A stretch of 22,777 nucleotides of DNA, from IMG/VR virus record IMGVR_UViG_3300020179_001316, positions 1 to 22,777 of that record. One strand, given 5' to 3'. This DNA comes from a virus. Of this stretch, positions 8,929-15,973 are shown in pieces (the stretch's first letter is position 1; each line of letters begins with the position of its first letter). Position numbers and translations under genes: made by a program. A model generated the notes under the pieces. It was not told where the DNA came from, made no database searches, and saw only the letters and a program-made list of their open reading frames with translations.

Positions 8929-8962
8929 ACTAGGTGCAGAAAGCAAAGAAAACTGCACCTAG
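8929..8962 (-). terminator. Hairpin terminator (minus strand)
   Basis: Perfect 10-bp inverted repeat: CTAGGTGCAG at 8930-8939 and CTGCACCTAG at 8953-8962, with a 13-base loop. On the minus strand the stem is followed by TTTTAAATTTTATTT, fitting intrinsic termination of transcripts from the terminase-methyltransferase block. On the plus strand no T tract follows, so plus-strand transcription could pass, and the inverted repeat could also act as an operator ahead of the gene at 9007. Confidence 0.55.
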
Positions 8963-9006
8963 AAACATAAAGCAACCGAATTGATAAACACGCTCAAGGT
9001 GAAAAT

Positions 9007-9600
9007 ATGTGCAAGATAGATGATGAATTTTTTATCACCACTTCCGGCAAGATCTTTTTCAAAGGTCAAGTATATGAGCTCGATGATTGTGAATTTTTAG
9101 CTGGCTCAAAAGTGGTCATCCACTACTCAGAAAAAAGAATTGAAAAGCTACTTAAAAAAGACGGTAAAATAAAGCTGATCCCAGACCAATTCATTTATCA
9201 GAAAGAAGAAGATATGTTTTTATATCCGATAGAAGATCAAATGCTTATCGCCCAAGCTGGTGCGCCTTCACCAGCTCAAACTCATTCACTTGTTGAGCTA
9301 CCTCCGGAGATTGACCAATTTCAGGAGCTCATGAAAATCACCAAAGACAACACGCCACTTGCTTTAATCATCCTTGTTGTTTTGATGTTTCAGAAGATGC
9401 AAAAAAAAGAAAGGGAAGATAAGGACCATGCTTTGGTATGTGACTTTGAGAGACAAGAGATTGAGAAGAAGATCAATGTTTTAGAAAGCAAGATCGATGC
9501 ACAGGCTAGGGATCAAATCAAAATCCTGCTTGATGATCAAGATTTGGCTGATCGATTGGATAGAGTGGAAGAGAAGATCAAGAAGATCAATCAATCTTAA
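9007..9600 (+). CDS. Unknown membrane-anchored coiled-coil protein (moron-like)
   Basis: A 197-residue protein that I do not recognise. Residues 1-85 look like a small soluble domain with strands and charged helices. Residues 86-112 form a Pro-rich linker. Residues 117-128 (PLALIILVVLMF) are a single hydrophobic span, and 130-197 is a highly charged predicted coiled coil. AAGGTG precedes the ATG. It is the only plus-strand gene among about 14 kb of minus-strand genes, ends 1 base from the opposing HTH gene, and begins just after a terminator-like hairpin. This autonomous layout is typical of a moron expressed separately from virion genes. Possible roles include superinfection exclusion or a lysis accessory protein; neither is shown by the sequence. 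Confidence 0.7.
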   Translation: MCKIDDEFFITTSGKIFFKGQVYELDDCEFLAGSKVVIHYSEKRIEKLLKKDGKIKLIPDQFIYQKEEDMFLYPIEDQMLIAQAGAPSPAQTHSLVELPPEIDQFQELMKITKDNTPLALIILVVLMFQKMQKKEREDKDHALVCDFERQEIEKKINVLESKIDAQARDQIKILLDDQDLADRLDRVEEKIKKINQS

Positions 9601-9601
9601 T

Positions 9602-10009
9602 TCATGGTCTCAGCTTTAATTTTCTTGCCCTCGCTAGAAGTGAGCTCGGTGTGATATTTAACTTTTCTGCAATAGTGGTAAGCGTACCCCCCGGATGATC
9701 TTTGAATGCTTGAATGATCTGCTCATCAGTGGCCTTTACCCAAACGGATGGCCGTCTATAATCTAAATATTCATGACTTAGCTTGAGACAAAAAGACTTA
9801 CTGATCCCCAGCCTTTCGGCTATCACTCGCCAAGACAATTCGGGGGAATAAGCAATCATAAATTTCTCTTTGGTGCATGTGGTCCGTCTTCTGTTTTGCT
9901 TGCCGCAAGAGATTCGTATGTCATTCTTATATCCATCATAAACTTCCCCCCGCTCGATCATCTCCTCGATCATCAAAACTCTCTCATCATCGGTCATTTC
10001 TTTGTGCAT
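9602..10009 (-). CDS. Two-HTH DNA-binding protein
   Basis: A 135-residue basic protein with two probable helix-turn-helix units: SWRVIAERLGISKSFCLKL (middle) and TLTTIAEKLNITPSSLLARA (C-terminus). Both have the A-x-x-L-x-I spacing of an HTH. I chose the ATG at 10009 because GGAGAAAG then stands 7 bases from it; the ATG at 10012 leaves only 4 bases. It is the last gene of the terminase-methyltransferase unit. A role in late transcription control or DNA packaging is plausible but not shown. The Cys pair around residues 36 and 46 is of unknown meaning. Confidence 0.6.
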   Translation of the reverse strand: MHKEMTDDERVLMIEEMIERGEVYDGYKNDIRISCGKQNRRRTTCTKEKFMIAYSPELSWRVIAERLGISKSFCLKLSHEYLDYRRPSVWVKATDEQIIQAFKDHPGGTLTTIAEKLNITPSSLLARARKLKLRP

Positions 10010-10038
10010 CATCTTTCTCCTTTCTGCACCTTTTCAAG

Positions 10039-10794
10039 TCATTTATATGCAGAAAGCATATGCAACAGTGGTTCATGATTTGCCAGTCTCTCAAGACTCT
10101 TCTTGTGATAAGTTTCATCTCTTTCAATGCAGATAAACCGGCGATTGGTATTCATGCAGGCAACGGCGGTGGTGCCACTGCCTGAGCAATTATCTAGGAT
10201 CAATTCACCTTGGTTGGTGTAGGTTTTGATTAGGTACTCAAACAACGCAACTGGTTTTTGTGTTGGATGGATTGAATGATTATTGCTACTAGAAAAATTT
10301 AATATATCGCTAGGATAATATGTCCCCTCATTTATAGAAGGCTTTGGCTTACACAAGTAATCCCCTGTGACACTTTTCCCGAAATATGTACCTTTATCTT
10401 TTCGGCGTCTGCCTTCTTTCATTTGTGGATTGTAACAAGGCAAATTTTTATAAAATATTAAAACATCTTCATGCTGTCTCAACGGTTGCTTTTTGGCGTT
10501 TAGTATGTTTGTTTTATTAGATTTCATCCATACCCATTTATAGCGATAAATCTTAGGATTGCTATTATACAAAACAAATGTGAATACTGAGTTAGCCGTC
10601 AAAACAATAGCCCCATTATCCTTAATCACTCTCTCATATTCCCGCCAAAGCCTTCCCATATCAATAATAGAATCCCATTCACAAGCCGTAGTACCATAAG
10701 GCAAATCGCACAAGATCATATCAACTGACTTGCTGGGAATGGATGGCATGAGGTCAAGGCAATCGCCAAGGTGGATTTTGTTTTCTTCTAGCAT
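10039..10794 (-). CDS. DNA adenine-N6 / cytosine-N4 methyltransferase (beta-type motif order)
   Basis: A 251-residue amino-methyltransferase. Catalytic motif IV is DLPYG at residues 30-34. The HPTQKP motif near 177-182 precedes the AdoMet-binding LDNCSGSGTT motif I near 205. Catalysis before AdoMet binding is the beta-class order, as in CcrM, HinfI and other phage enzymes. It transfers methyl groups to an exocyclic amino group in DNA and probably protects phage DNA or marks it. The start overlaps the large terminase stop (TAATG). No restriction partner is nearby, so it is probably solitary. Specificity cannot be read from sequence; the many GATC sites in the window make GATC worth testing. 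Confidence 0.85.
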   Translation of the reverse strand: MLEENKIHLGDCLDLMPSIPSKSVDMILCDLPYGTTACEWDSIIDMGRLWREYERVIKDNGAIVLTANSVFTFVLYNSNPKIYRYKWVWMKSNKTNILNAKKQPLRQHEDVLIFYKNLPCYNPQMKEGRRRKDKGTYFGKSVTGDYLCKPKPSINEGTYYPSDILNFSSSNNHSIHPTQKPVALFEYLIKTYTNQGELILDNCSGSGTTAVACMNTNRRFICIERDETYHKKSLERLANHEPLLHMLSAYK

Positions 10795-12191
10795 TAGTGG
10801 CTCCTCATTGCCTTGATGTGTGATTGCACAAGATCGATCTTCTTTTTGACCGTCAAAGAAGTGGATGGGATTGGCTTATCTGGCAATATCTCACTATCAC
10901 GCCAAAGCCAATTGATGACATCATAGCGTAAGGCGTCTAGTGGATCTTCCTTCCCGTCTTTCTTTGGCATCTCTTTGCCATCCCAAGCATAGGATAAGAT
11001 CGCTTTTCTGAATGAGTTGCCTTGAGCTGATCCACCTTTATCCCAAACTTCTTTAGTGCATAGAATTCGCCTTTGGTGGATAAGCCGTTTGACTCTTTGA
11101 ACGCCGTTTAAGATGTCGGTTCGTATTGGATCAGTTGACCACCTAAAAGGCATACCAATCCCCCCTTGAGCCGGTGGCTTAGCCAGCTCATGGAAGGCAG
11201 ATAGAGCAGTGCGATCTGATCTAGCTGAGCCGGCTTTATCACCTGATGCACCATCAAGCAAGATACGGCTGGGGTAGTGTTTAGCCAGCTCCCTAGGTGC
11301 GGCAATCTTTAAGATCTCTTTGGCAAGATCTGACAAAGTGATTTCTTGAGGATTGATTTCAGCACAGATGACTTCAGCATTTAGAGACGGATCATGTGCC
11401 AAGATCAAGACTGAAGGCTTTCTAAAGCCAAAGTCAACCACAATTCTTGCACTCATAGAAGGCTGATACTGCCAATCGTCTATGATGTGACTTAGTGTCC
11501 ACTCACTAAAGACAACACCTTGAGGAGGCTTTGGCTGATTTTCTACCATTGCAAGGCGTTCGGCTTCTGGCAGGTTCTTGACTGCCTCAAACCATGCTTC
11601 AGATAGGTTTGCCTTATTCACATGACTTGCATAGAAGATCGGTGAGCATCCGGCTTTCTCTGCAAAGTCTACCCACCAAGCTCCCCAAACTGGCAGGCCA
11701 ACCATAACCAGCTTTGGAAGTGGACCAGATCGAAGACGGCCTAAAGTCTTCTGAGCAACCTCTTCGGATAGAGTTTGACATTCATCAATCAACGCAAGGC
11801 CTGAAGTTATGTTAAGGCCTTCAAGTGGATTGTGCGTTGCGTCTCTTGTGCCTGGTCTGAAATATGATCTGCACCAAACGATATGACCATTTGGAGCCGT
11901 CCATTTGCCTTCTTGCTGGTGGTATATCCAACCATAAGGCACAAGCCATTTCTCAATTTCTGGACCTAAAACCGATCGATATCGTGGCGCTGTGTCGGTG
12001 ATCAAAAGAGATGATTTATTTGGATGAATGCTTGACCAGGTCCACAATGCAAACACAAGCGCCGAAGTCTTGCCACTCCCCCATCCAGCTCTAACTGCAA
12101 TAAATGCATCCTGAGAATAGATCAATTTATCAATCAGATCTATCTGCAAAGAATTGAGTTTGAGCTCGATATCAATCTTCTTCATCTTCAA
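10794..12191 (-). CDS. terL: Terminase large subunit
   Basis: A 465-residue packaging motor. Walker A is AGWGSGKTS at 35-43, Walker B is LALIDE with D136 and E137. The RNase H-like nuclease domain starts with IVVDFGF (D253), continues with a second acidic strand LLDGASGD near 308 and ends with the acidic DPLDALRYDVINW near 425. These are the expected ATPase and nuclease motifs of TerL. It drives ATP-dependent packaging through the portal and cuts the concatemer. It overlaps the small subunit by 20 bases and the methyltransferase by 1 base. An alternative ATG lies two codons inside (12185). Confidence 0.93.
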   Translation of the reverse strand: MKMKKIDIELKLNSLQIDLIDKLIYSQDAFIAVRAGWGSGKTSALVFALWTWSSIHPNKSSLLITDTAPRYRSVLGPEIEKWLVPYGWIYHQQEGKWTAPNGHIVWCRSYFRPGTRDATHNPLEGLNITSGLALIDECQTLSEEVAQKTLGRLRSGPLPKLVMVGLPVWGAWWVDFAEKAGCSPIFYASHVNKANLSEAWFEAVKNLPEAERLAMVENQPKPPQGVVFSEWTLSHIIDDWQYQPSMSARIVVDFGFRKPSVLILAHDPSLNAEVICAEINPQEITLSDLAKEILKIAAPRELAKHYPSRILLDGASGDKAGSARSDRTALSAFHELAKPPAQGGIGMPFRWSTDPIRTDILNGVQRVKRLIHQRRILCTKEVWDKGGSAQGNSFRKAILSYAWDGKEMPKKDGKEDPLDALRYDVINWLWRDSEILPDKPIPSTSLTVKKKIDLVQSHIKAMRSH

Positions 12192-12687
12192 ATTCTTCTG
12201 GCAAATCGTGTGTCACCTGCACCACTTGAGGATGCTTCTCTTTTTGCACTTGCTGAATAACATTGATAATAACTTTGCTATCATCTGATTTTGTATTCAT
12301 ATCAATTGTTGCCTTCTCTCCAAATTCAGCCGGAAACTTGCGAGCGAGTAGCCATTGACTTGCACGCACATCATTCTCTGAATGTCTTTGGATGTTTTGC
12401 AAGTGCCTTACCTTCAAAGAGATCTCAGCTCGCTTGATGTCAGTCACCAGTTCTGGATGGTTTTTCATCCAAGTATTCCAACTACTATATGACACGCCAA
12501 CAAAAGATAAAGCGTCTGTTTGGGATAGGCCTTGAGAGATAAATTCAAGTACCTTCTCCATGACAGCCAATCTTTTTTGCTTTGCGATGTTGGCCTTTTC
12601 TTCAGATGATACTTTAGCAATCTCTTTATTTTTAGATGGTTTAGAATCAACTATATCTTTTTTTACAGTTGTTTTACTCTTTGTCAT
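12172..12687 (-). CDS. terS: Terminase small subunit
   Basis: A 171-residue protein starting at the ATG at 12687, chosen because GGAG lies 8 bases upstream; a longer frame without such a site exists. A Lys-rich N-terminus is followed by an HTH-like region (residues about 45-85: GLSQTDALSFVGVSYSSWNTWMKNHPEL), a pattern of phage small terminases that recognise pac/cos DNA. A helix with RASQWLLARKFPAEFGEK is common in this family. The acidic tail (EEFEDEED) overlaps the large-subunit start. Position directly before terL confirms the call. Confidence 0.8.
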   Translation of the reverse strand: MTKSKTTVKKDIVDSKPSKNKEIAKVSSEEKANIAKQKRLAVMEKVLEFISQGLSQTDALSFVGVSYSSWNTWMKNHPELVTDIKRAEISLKVRHLQNIQRHSENDVRASQWLLARKFPAEFGEKATIDMNTKSDDSKVIINVIQQVQKEKHPQVVQVTHDLPEEFEDEED

Positions 12688-12910
12688 TGTCCAGCTCCCG
12701 AATGATTTTAGTAGTGATCTTCTCAATGGCATCATCATCATCGATTGCCAAGACTTGATCAAGATCAGATTTGTTGAGACCGTCAAGCATCAGTTTTTCA
12801 GCCAGCTTTGATACCTTGATAGAGTGCCTATCACTGAAAGCATCTAGCAAACCGATCAATTTTGTTGATACATAGAGATTGAGGATTGATTTTCTATCTT
12901 TGATCTTCAT
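12674..12910 (-). CDS. Small ribbon-helix-helix-like protein
   Basis: A 78-residue protein. A short strand (ILNLYVSTK) followed by two helices (LIGLLDAFSDRHSI, KVSKLAEKLMLDGL) fits a ribbon-helix-helix DNA-binding fold, with an acidic second half. The ATG overlaps the SSB stop (ATGA) and its own end overlaps terS by 14 bases. A role in packaging or transcription control is possible. The assignment is by pattern only. Confidence 0.5.
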   Translation of the reverse strand: MKIKDRKSILNLYVSTKLIGLLDAFSDRHSIKVSKLAEKLMLDGLNKSDLDQVLAIDDDDAIEKITTKIIRELDNDKE

Positions 12911-13191
12911 AGAAAAATGATCTCACTTGCAAGCAGTTTGACATAGGTTTTCCCCTCATGCTGGTTGATCTGGATCTTGCCGATAACGGTGATCTTGTCG
13001 CCCTTCTTGAGTTGAGTTGAGACCAGATTGGCAAGTTGTCCCCAGACTTCGCAATTGAACCAAGTGACTTGATCTTGATCTTTGTATCTCTCTGAATAGG
13101 CCACGGAGAAGGTGGCAAGATCTTTTTCACCGATCTTCTTCATTTGTGGATCACTGCCAGCGCGTCCGATAAGGTGCATTCTATTGAGCAT
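12907..13191 (-). CDS. ssb: Single-stranded DNA-binding protein, tail-less
   Basis: A 94-residue OB-fold SSB. The start MLNRMHLIGRAGSDPQMK, the central WFNCEVWGQLANLV and the KGDKITVIGKIQ strand are diagnostic of bacterial-type SSB. It binds single-stranded DNA at the replication fork. It ends right after the last OB strand (KLLASEIIFL), so it lacks the flexible linker and acidic DDxPF tail that recruits partners in bacterial SSB (usual length 150-180). It overlaps the gene before it by 11 bases and the one after it by 4, far from the other replication genes. Confidence 0.88.
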   Translation of the reverse strand: MLNRMHLIGRAGSDPQMKKIGEKDLATFSVAYSERYKDQDQVTWFNCEVWGQLANLVSTQLKKGDKITVIGKIQINQHEGKTYVKLLASEIIFL

Positions 13192-13627
13192 TTTTTAAGA
13201 CTCTCTTTGTGCGGTGCAGATTATCCACCGCTGAAATGTAAAGTGTTTTGTAAAATTTATTGGCCAGCTTGATCAATTCCTTTTCTGGATCTTGAGCAGC
13301 TAAGACTTGTTTGCAAAAGGCACGATTGCGAACGACCTTTAAAGAAATGGTGACCATCTTTTCAACAAGATATCTCATTGAAATAGTCTTGTTATCTAGC
13401 ATCAGATCAAAATACTCGTTTGTATATTCATAGTCATCAATGCATACATCAAGGATAATATTTGATGTTGTTGAGCCGATAGCAAAGCCAGTGTCAGTAC
13501 TTTTATAAGTGAAAGCGCCTGCGTTCTTGACTAGACAAATCGTCTTGAAAAAATTGTGAAGGCAAATGGAATCACCTTTGAAAGCGTCCATTGACACATG
13601 CAATTTATAAACTGAAAACTCTCTCAT
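13181..13627 (-). CDS. Hypothetical protein
   Basis: A 148-residue protein with no family that I recognise. The first 75 residues look strand-rich and contain DVCIDDYEYTNEYFD; the C-terminal half is helical and basic (LVEKMVTISLKVVRNRAFCK, ending RTKRVLKNAQ). No signal peptide or membrane span is seen. It overlaps SSB by 11 bases and starts 4 bases inside the end of the upstream gene, so it is co-translated with them. A nucleic-acid-related role would fit the neighbours but is not shown. Confidence 0.6.
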   Translation of the reverse strand: MREFSVYKLHVSMDAFKGDSICLHNFFKTICLVKNAGAFTYKSTDTGFAIGSTTSNIILDVCIDDYEYTNEYFDLMLDNKTISMRYLVEKMVTISLKVVRNRAFCKQVLAAQDPEKELIKLANKFYKTLYISAVDNLHRTKRVLKNAQ

Positions 13628-13899
13628 TTTCTGGCCTTTAGTTGGTCATAGATTGATTTGATTTGCTGAATGCTTTCATCTGATTTATCGATGGATAGGT
13701 CTTTGACTCGATCTTCCAACTCCTGCTCAAAGATGAATTGTTTCTCAAGATCCTCACCATGTTTTTTGATCATACCCCCAAAGATGTCACTGATGCAGAT
13801 TTTCAATGCAACTGCGATATCTGGAGCATCACTTTTAAACATAGCATCAATGACCGTTTCAAGGCTGATGAGACGGTTGATTAAAGTGGTGTTGAGCAT
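13624..13899 (-). CDS. Hypothetical protein
   Basis: A 91-residue protein, mostly helical, with an acidic coiled-coil-like C-terminal half (EQELEDRVKDLSIDKSDESIQQIKSI region). AAAGGC lies 8 bases before the ATG. It overlaps the genes on both sides (4 and 41 bases). No known motif is visible. Confidence 0.6.
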   Translation of the reverse strand: MLNTTLINRLISLETVIDAMFKSDAPDIAVALKICISDIFGGMIKKHGEDLEKQFIFEQELEDRVKDLSIDKSDESIQQIKSIYDQLKARK

Positions 13900-14158
13900 T
13901 TTCTTGCCTTTCTATGATTGCTATAGCGTATTCACTCCAGCAGCAGGCCAGCGCATTGATCATGATAGGAATATCAATCAAAGTTTTGCGATCAGTTTCA
14001 AAACCGTCTTGAAGGATTGACAAGATCAACTCATCAAGAAAGGCCTTTAGCTGGTCTCTGCTGGCTTCATCTGCTGGAGTGGATATAGGAGAAGGGAGCT
14101 GATCTAGAAATTCTTTTGCACTGGCTAAAATCTTTTTTGTTTGTTGATCTTTGCTCAT
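13859..14158 (-). CDS. Hypothetical protein, first gene of the terminase-side operon
   Basis: A 99-residue protein. I chose the ATG at 14158 because AGGAG lies 6 bases upstream; a GTG one codon earlier is less favoured. Helical, with a Pro-rich segment (LPSPISTPADEA) and a hydrophobic helix IPIMINALACCWSEYAIAII that could be amphipathic or a short membrane contact. It faces thyX across an 84-base divergent region. Function unknown. Confidence 0.55.
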   Translation of the reverse strand: MSKDQQTKKILASAKEFLDQLPSPISTPADEASRDQLKAFLDELILSILQDGFETDRKTLIDIPIMINALACCWSEYAIAIIERQENAQHHFNQPSHQP

Positions 14159-14175
14159 CACTTTCTCCTGTTGTG

Positions 14176-14192
14176 TGTGTTATATAAACACA
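14176..14192. promoter_or_regulatory. 17-bp palindrome in divergent promoter region (operator candidate)
   Basis: TGTGTT, five bases (ATATA), then AACACA form a perfect inverted repeat between the divergent genes starting at 14158 (minus) and 14243 (plus). It overlaps sequences resembling -10 boxes on both strands. A dimeric repressor site would look like this. Confidence 0.4.
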
Positions 14193-14201
14193 TGAAAGCA
14201 T

Positions 14202-14227
14202 AATATTATATAATAATATATAATATT
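14202..14227. repeat. AT-only 26-bp hyphenated palindrome upstream of thyX
   Basis: AATATTATAT, six bases, then ATATAATATT: two perfect 10-base arms, all A/T. It covers several TATAAT-like hexamers and ends just before the thyX ribosome site. It may be part of the promoter, easily melted DNA, or an accident of AT-richness. Confidence 0.4.
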
Positions 14228-14242
14228 TTTTTAAGGAGTATC

Positions 14243-14914
14243 ATGAAAATAGAAGTGCATGATGGATTTGTGGAATTCATTGACCACATGGGGGATGATC
14301 TGGCAATCGTGAACGCCGCCCGCGTCTCTTATGCTGGAGAAAGTAAAGAGTGGACCAGCAAAGATGAAAAACTTTTAAGATACCTTTGGGATCATAATCA
14401 CTCATCTCCCTTTAGACATGGCAATCTCAAATTCAGAATTAAAGCGCCGATATTCGTTCTTAGGCAGTGGATGAAACATCAAGTTGGCTGTGCGTGGAAT
14501 GAGCAAAGCGCTCGCTATACCGAGATCAAAGAGAGCTTTTTTTATCCTGAGCATTTTAGACTGCAAGACGCTAAAAACAAACAATCTTCATTCGGTCATT
14601 TAGATGATGATGCTGATATGGATGCACTGGCCTTACTGAGTGAGACCTATACAATCGCTTACTGCAATTATCAAAAACTGCTTGAGCTGGGAGTATGTAG
14701 GGAGCAGGCTAGGATCATTTTGCCAGTTGGCACCTATAGCGAATGTGTTTGGTCTGCTAGTATTCAGGCGGTGATGCACTTTCTAAAGTTGAGAATGGAT
14801 AGTCATTCGCAATTTGAAATGCAGGAATTTGCAAAAGCTGTATATACTATTGCGTCTACTATCTTCCCCAAGACTATGGAGCTTATTGATGCAGTGTCTA
14901 AGATGTCAGAATGA
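14243..14914 (+). CDS. thyX: Flavin-dependent thymidylate synthase
   Basis: A 223-residue ThyX. It makes dTMP from dUMP using methylene-tetrahydrofolate, FAD and NAD(P)H. Evidence: FVLRQWMKHQ at 71-80, WNEQSARY at 85-92, REQARIILPVGTY, and the C-terminal LKLRMDSHSQFEMQEFA, all aligned with the ThyX fold. The signature usually read as RHR followed by seven residues and Ser is here Lys78-His79-Gln80, eight residues, then Ser89: both arginines are replaced. AAGGAG stands 4 bases before the ATG. It is the first gene of a plus-strand unit that also encodes dCMP deaminase, which supplies its dUMP substrate. Confidence 0.93.
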   Translation: MKIEVHDGFVEFIDHMGDDLAIVNAARVSYAGESKEWTSKDEKLLRYLWDHNHSSPFRHGNLKFRIKAPIFVLRQWMKHQVGCAWNEQSARYTEIKESFFYPEHFRLQDAKNKQSSFGHLDDDADMDALALLSETYTIAYCNYQKLLELGVCREQARIILPVGTYSECVWSASIQAVMHFLKLRMDSHSQFEMQEFAKAVYTIASTIFPKTMELIDAVSKMSE

Positions 14915-15074
14915 AATTAAATCAAGCCTAGCCGGATCAAGTATAGAATACCACTACTGCAAAAACTGCCGCGCTATTCTCGATCAAAATGCAATTGTAT
15001 TGTCTTTTGATGATATAAATTATTCTTATGAGTGGGATGATATCACCAAGAGTGAGGATGATGAGGATGAATAA
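14889..15074 (+). CDS. Small zinc-ribbon protein
   Basis: A 61-residue protein starting at an ATG 26 bases inside the end of thyX, with GGAG 8 bases upstream. CLRC at residues 3-6 and CKNC at 24-27 form a four-cysteine zinc-ribbon site. The C-terminal third is very acidic (DDITKSEDDEDE). Function unknown; the fold often binds nucleic acid or protein. Its stop overlaps the next gene's start region, so the unit is translationally coupled. Confidence 0.65.
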   Translation: MQCLRCQNEIKSSLAGSSIEYHYCKNCRAILDQNAIVLSFDDINYSYEWDDITKSEDDEDE

Positions 15075-15543
15075 TTATTTTGAAATTTGCTGGTATGTCA
15101 TGGGATTGATCTTTAATCCTAGCCAGTCTCTTCAGAGCGCCAGATGGGAGAAGATGATATCTGCATCAATCCCCGCTAGGATGAAACAGTGTGAAATGGT
15201 GGCCAAAGCCGCCGACAAGTTTGAAATTGATCCTTATCTCATGATTGCTCTAGCCTATCATGAAAGCCGTTTTGAAACCGGTTTGACATCCTCAGCCGGT
15301 GCAAAAGGTGTGATGCAAGTCAAGCGCCAATTTGTTGATTGTGCTGGATGCAGTGAAATTGAATATGGTATCAAGGCTTATCAGATTTGGCTTGCTCAAA
15401 GCAAAGGGGATGTCTGTCTTGCTTTGGGAAGATATACGGTAGGCAATAAAGGCCAGTGCGGGAAGAGATCTAAAGCAATTGTCAAACTTGCTTCTGATTT
15501 GGCTTGTCTTGCATCAAAGGATGATGATTGTCATGACTGCTAA
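15067..15543 (+). CDS. Lytic transglycosylase-like muralytic enzyme (SLT fold)
   Basis: A 158-residue protein from the ATG at 15067, chosen for AGTGAGG 9 bases upstream. Residues 43-130 match the soluble lytic transglycosylase core: ALAYHESRF with catalytic Glu66, then SSAGAKGVMQV at 75-85 and a late GRYTVG. Such enzymes cleave the glycan strands of peptidoglycan. The N-terminus (residues 4-17) is hydrophobic, perhaps a signal-anchor. Nine cysteines, six of them after residue 90, suggest an exported, disulphide-bonded protein. It may be the endolysin or a DNA-entry enzyme. No holin or spanin was identified beside it, and it sits among nucleotide-metabolism genes and not with virion genes. Confidence 0.75.
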   Translation: MNNYFEICWYVMGLIFNPSQSLQSARWEKMISASIPARMKQCEMVAKAADKFEIDPYLMIALAYHESRFETGLTSSAGAKGVMQVKRQFVDCAGCSEIEYGIKAYQIWLAQSKGDVCLALGRYTVGNKGQCGKRSKAIVKLASDLACLASKDDDCHDC

Positions 15544-15973
15544 AGATAAAGCATTTTTAGATATGGCTGGGATCATGTCTAGTCTCTCTCCATGTAGCAG
15601 AGCCAAAGTTGGCGCCGTTATCGTGCGGGGGGATGTGCCAGTAGTGTCATCGTTCAATGGAATTGCTAGAAAACAAGCCGGTCTTTGTGGTGGTGAGTGC
15701 TGCCTTAGAGATGCAAATAAAATACCCAGTGGATCAGATACGCAAATTGGTTGTCATCATGCTGAATTTAATGCAATTGCGAATGCTGCCAGATGTGGAA
15801 TAGCCACTGAAGGATGCTCGATTTATGTTACTGCTCCACCTTGTTTGATGTGTGCAAAACTTATCCATCATGCTGGTATCAAGTCAGTGGTCTATGAAAA
15901 TAAAAGTGATAGATGGATCTCAACCGGCGAGGAATATTTATCAGCCAATGGAATTGAGATCATTAAGATTTAG
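15533..15973 (+). CDS. Deoxycytidylate (dCMP) deaminase
   Basis: A 146-residue zinc deaminase from the ATG at 15533, with AAGGA upstream; it overlaps the transglycosylase gene by 11 bases. Zinc and catalytic residues are visible: His76-Ala-Glu78 (CHHAEFNAI) and Pro103-Cys104-x-x-Cys107 (PPCLMC). An earlier RAKVGAVIV strand and the cysteines at 52-57 fit the dCMP deaminase family, where extra Cys/His bind a second zinc. It converts dCMP to dUMP, feeding ThyX encoded upstream in the same unit. This is the canonical phage route to dTMP. Confidence 0.9.
   Translation: MTAKDKAFLDMAGIMSSLSPCSRAKVGAVIVRGDVPVVSSFNGIARKQAGLCGGECCLRDANKIPSGSDTQIGCHHAEFNAIANAARCGIATEGCSIYVTAPPCLMCAKLIHHAGIKSVVYENKSDRWISTGEEYLSANGIEIIKI

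Noticed and set aside
10045-10061. ATATGC/GCATAT inverted repeat at the methyltransferase end
   Set aside because: Only 6-bp, A/T-rich and inside coding sequence with no T tract; too weak to call a terminator.
10039-10794. Restriction-modification system
   Set aside because: The neighbours are terminase and an HTH protein; no endonuclease gene accompanies the methyltransferase.
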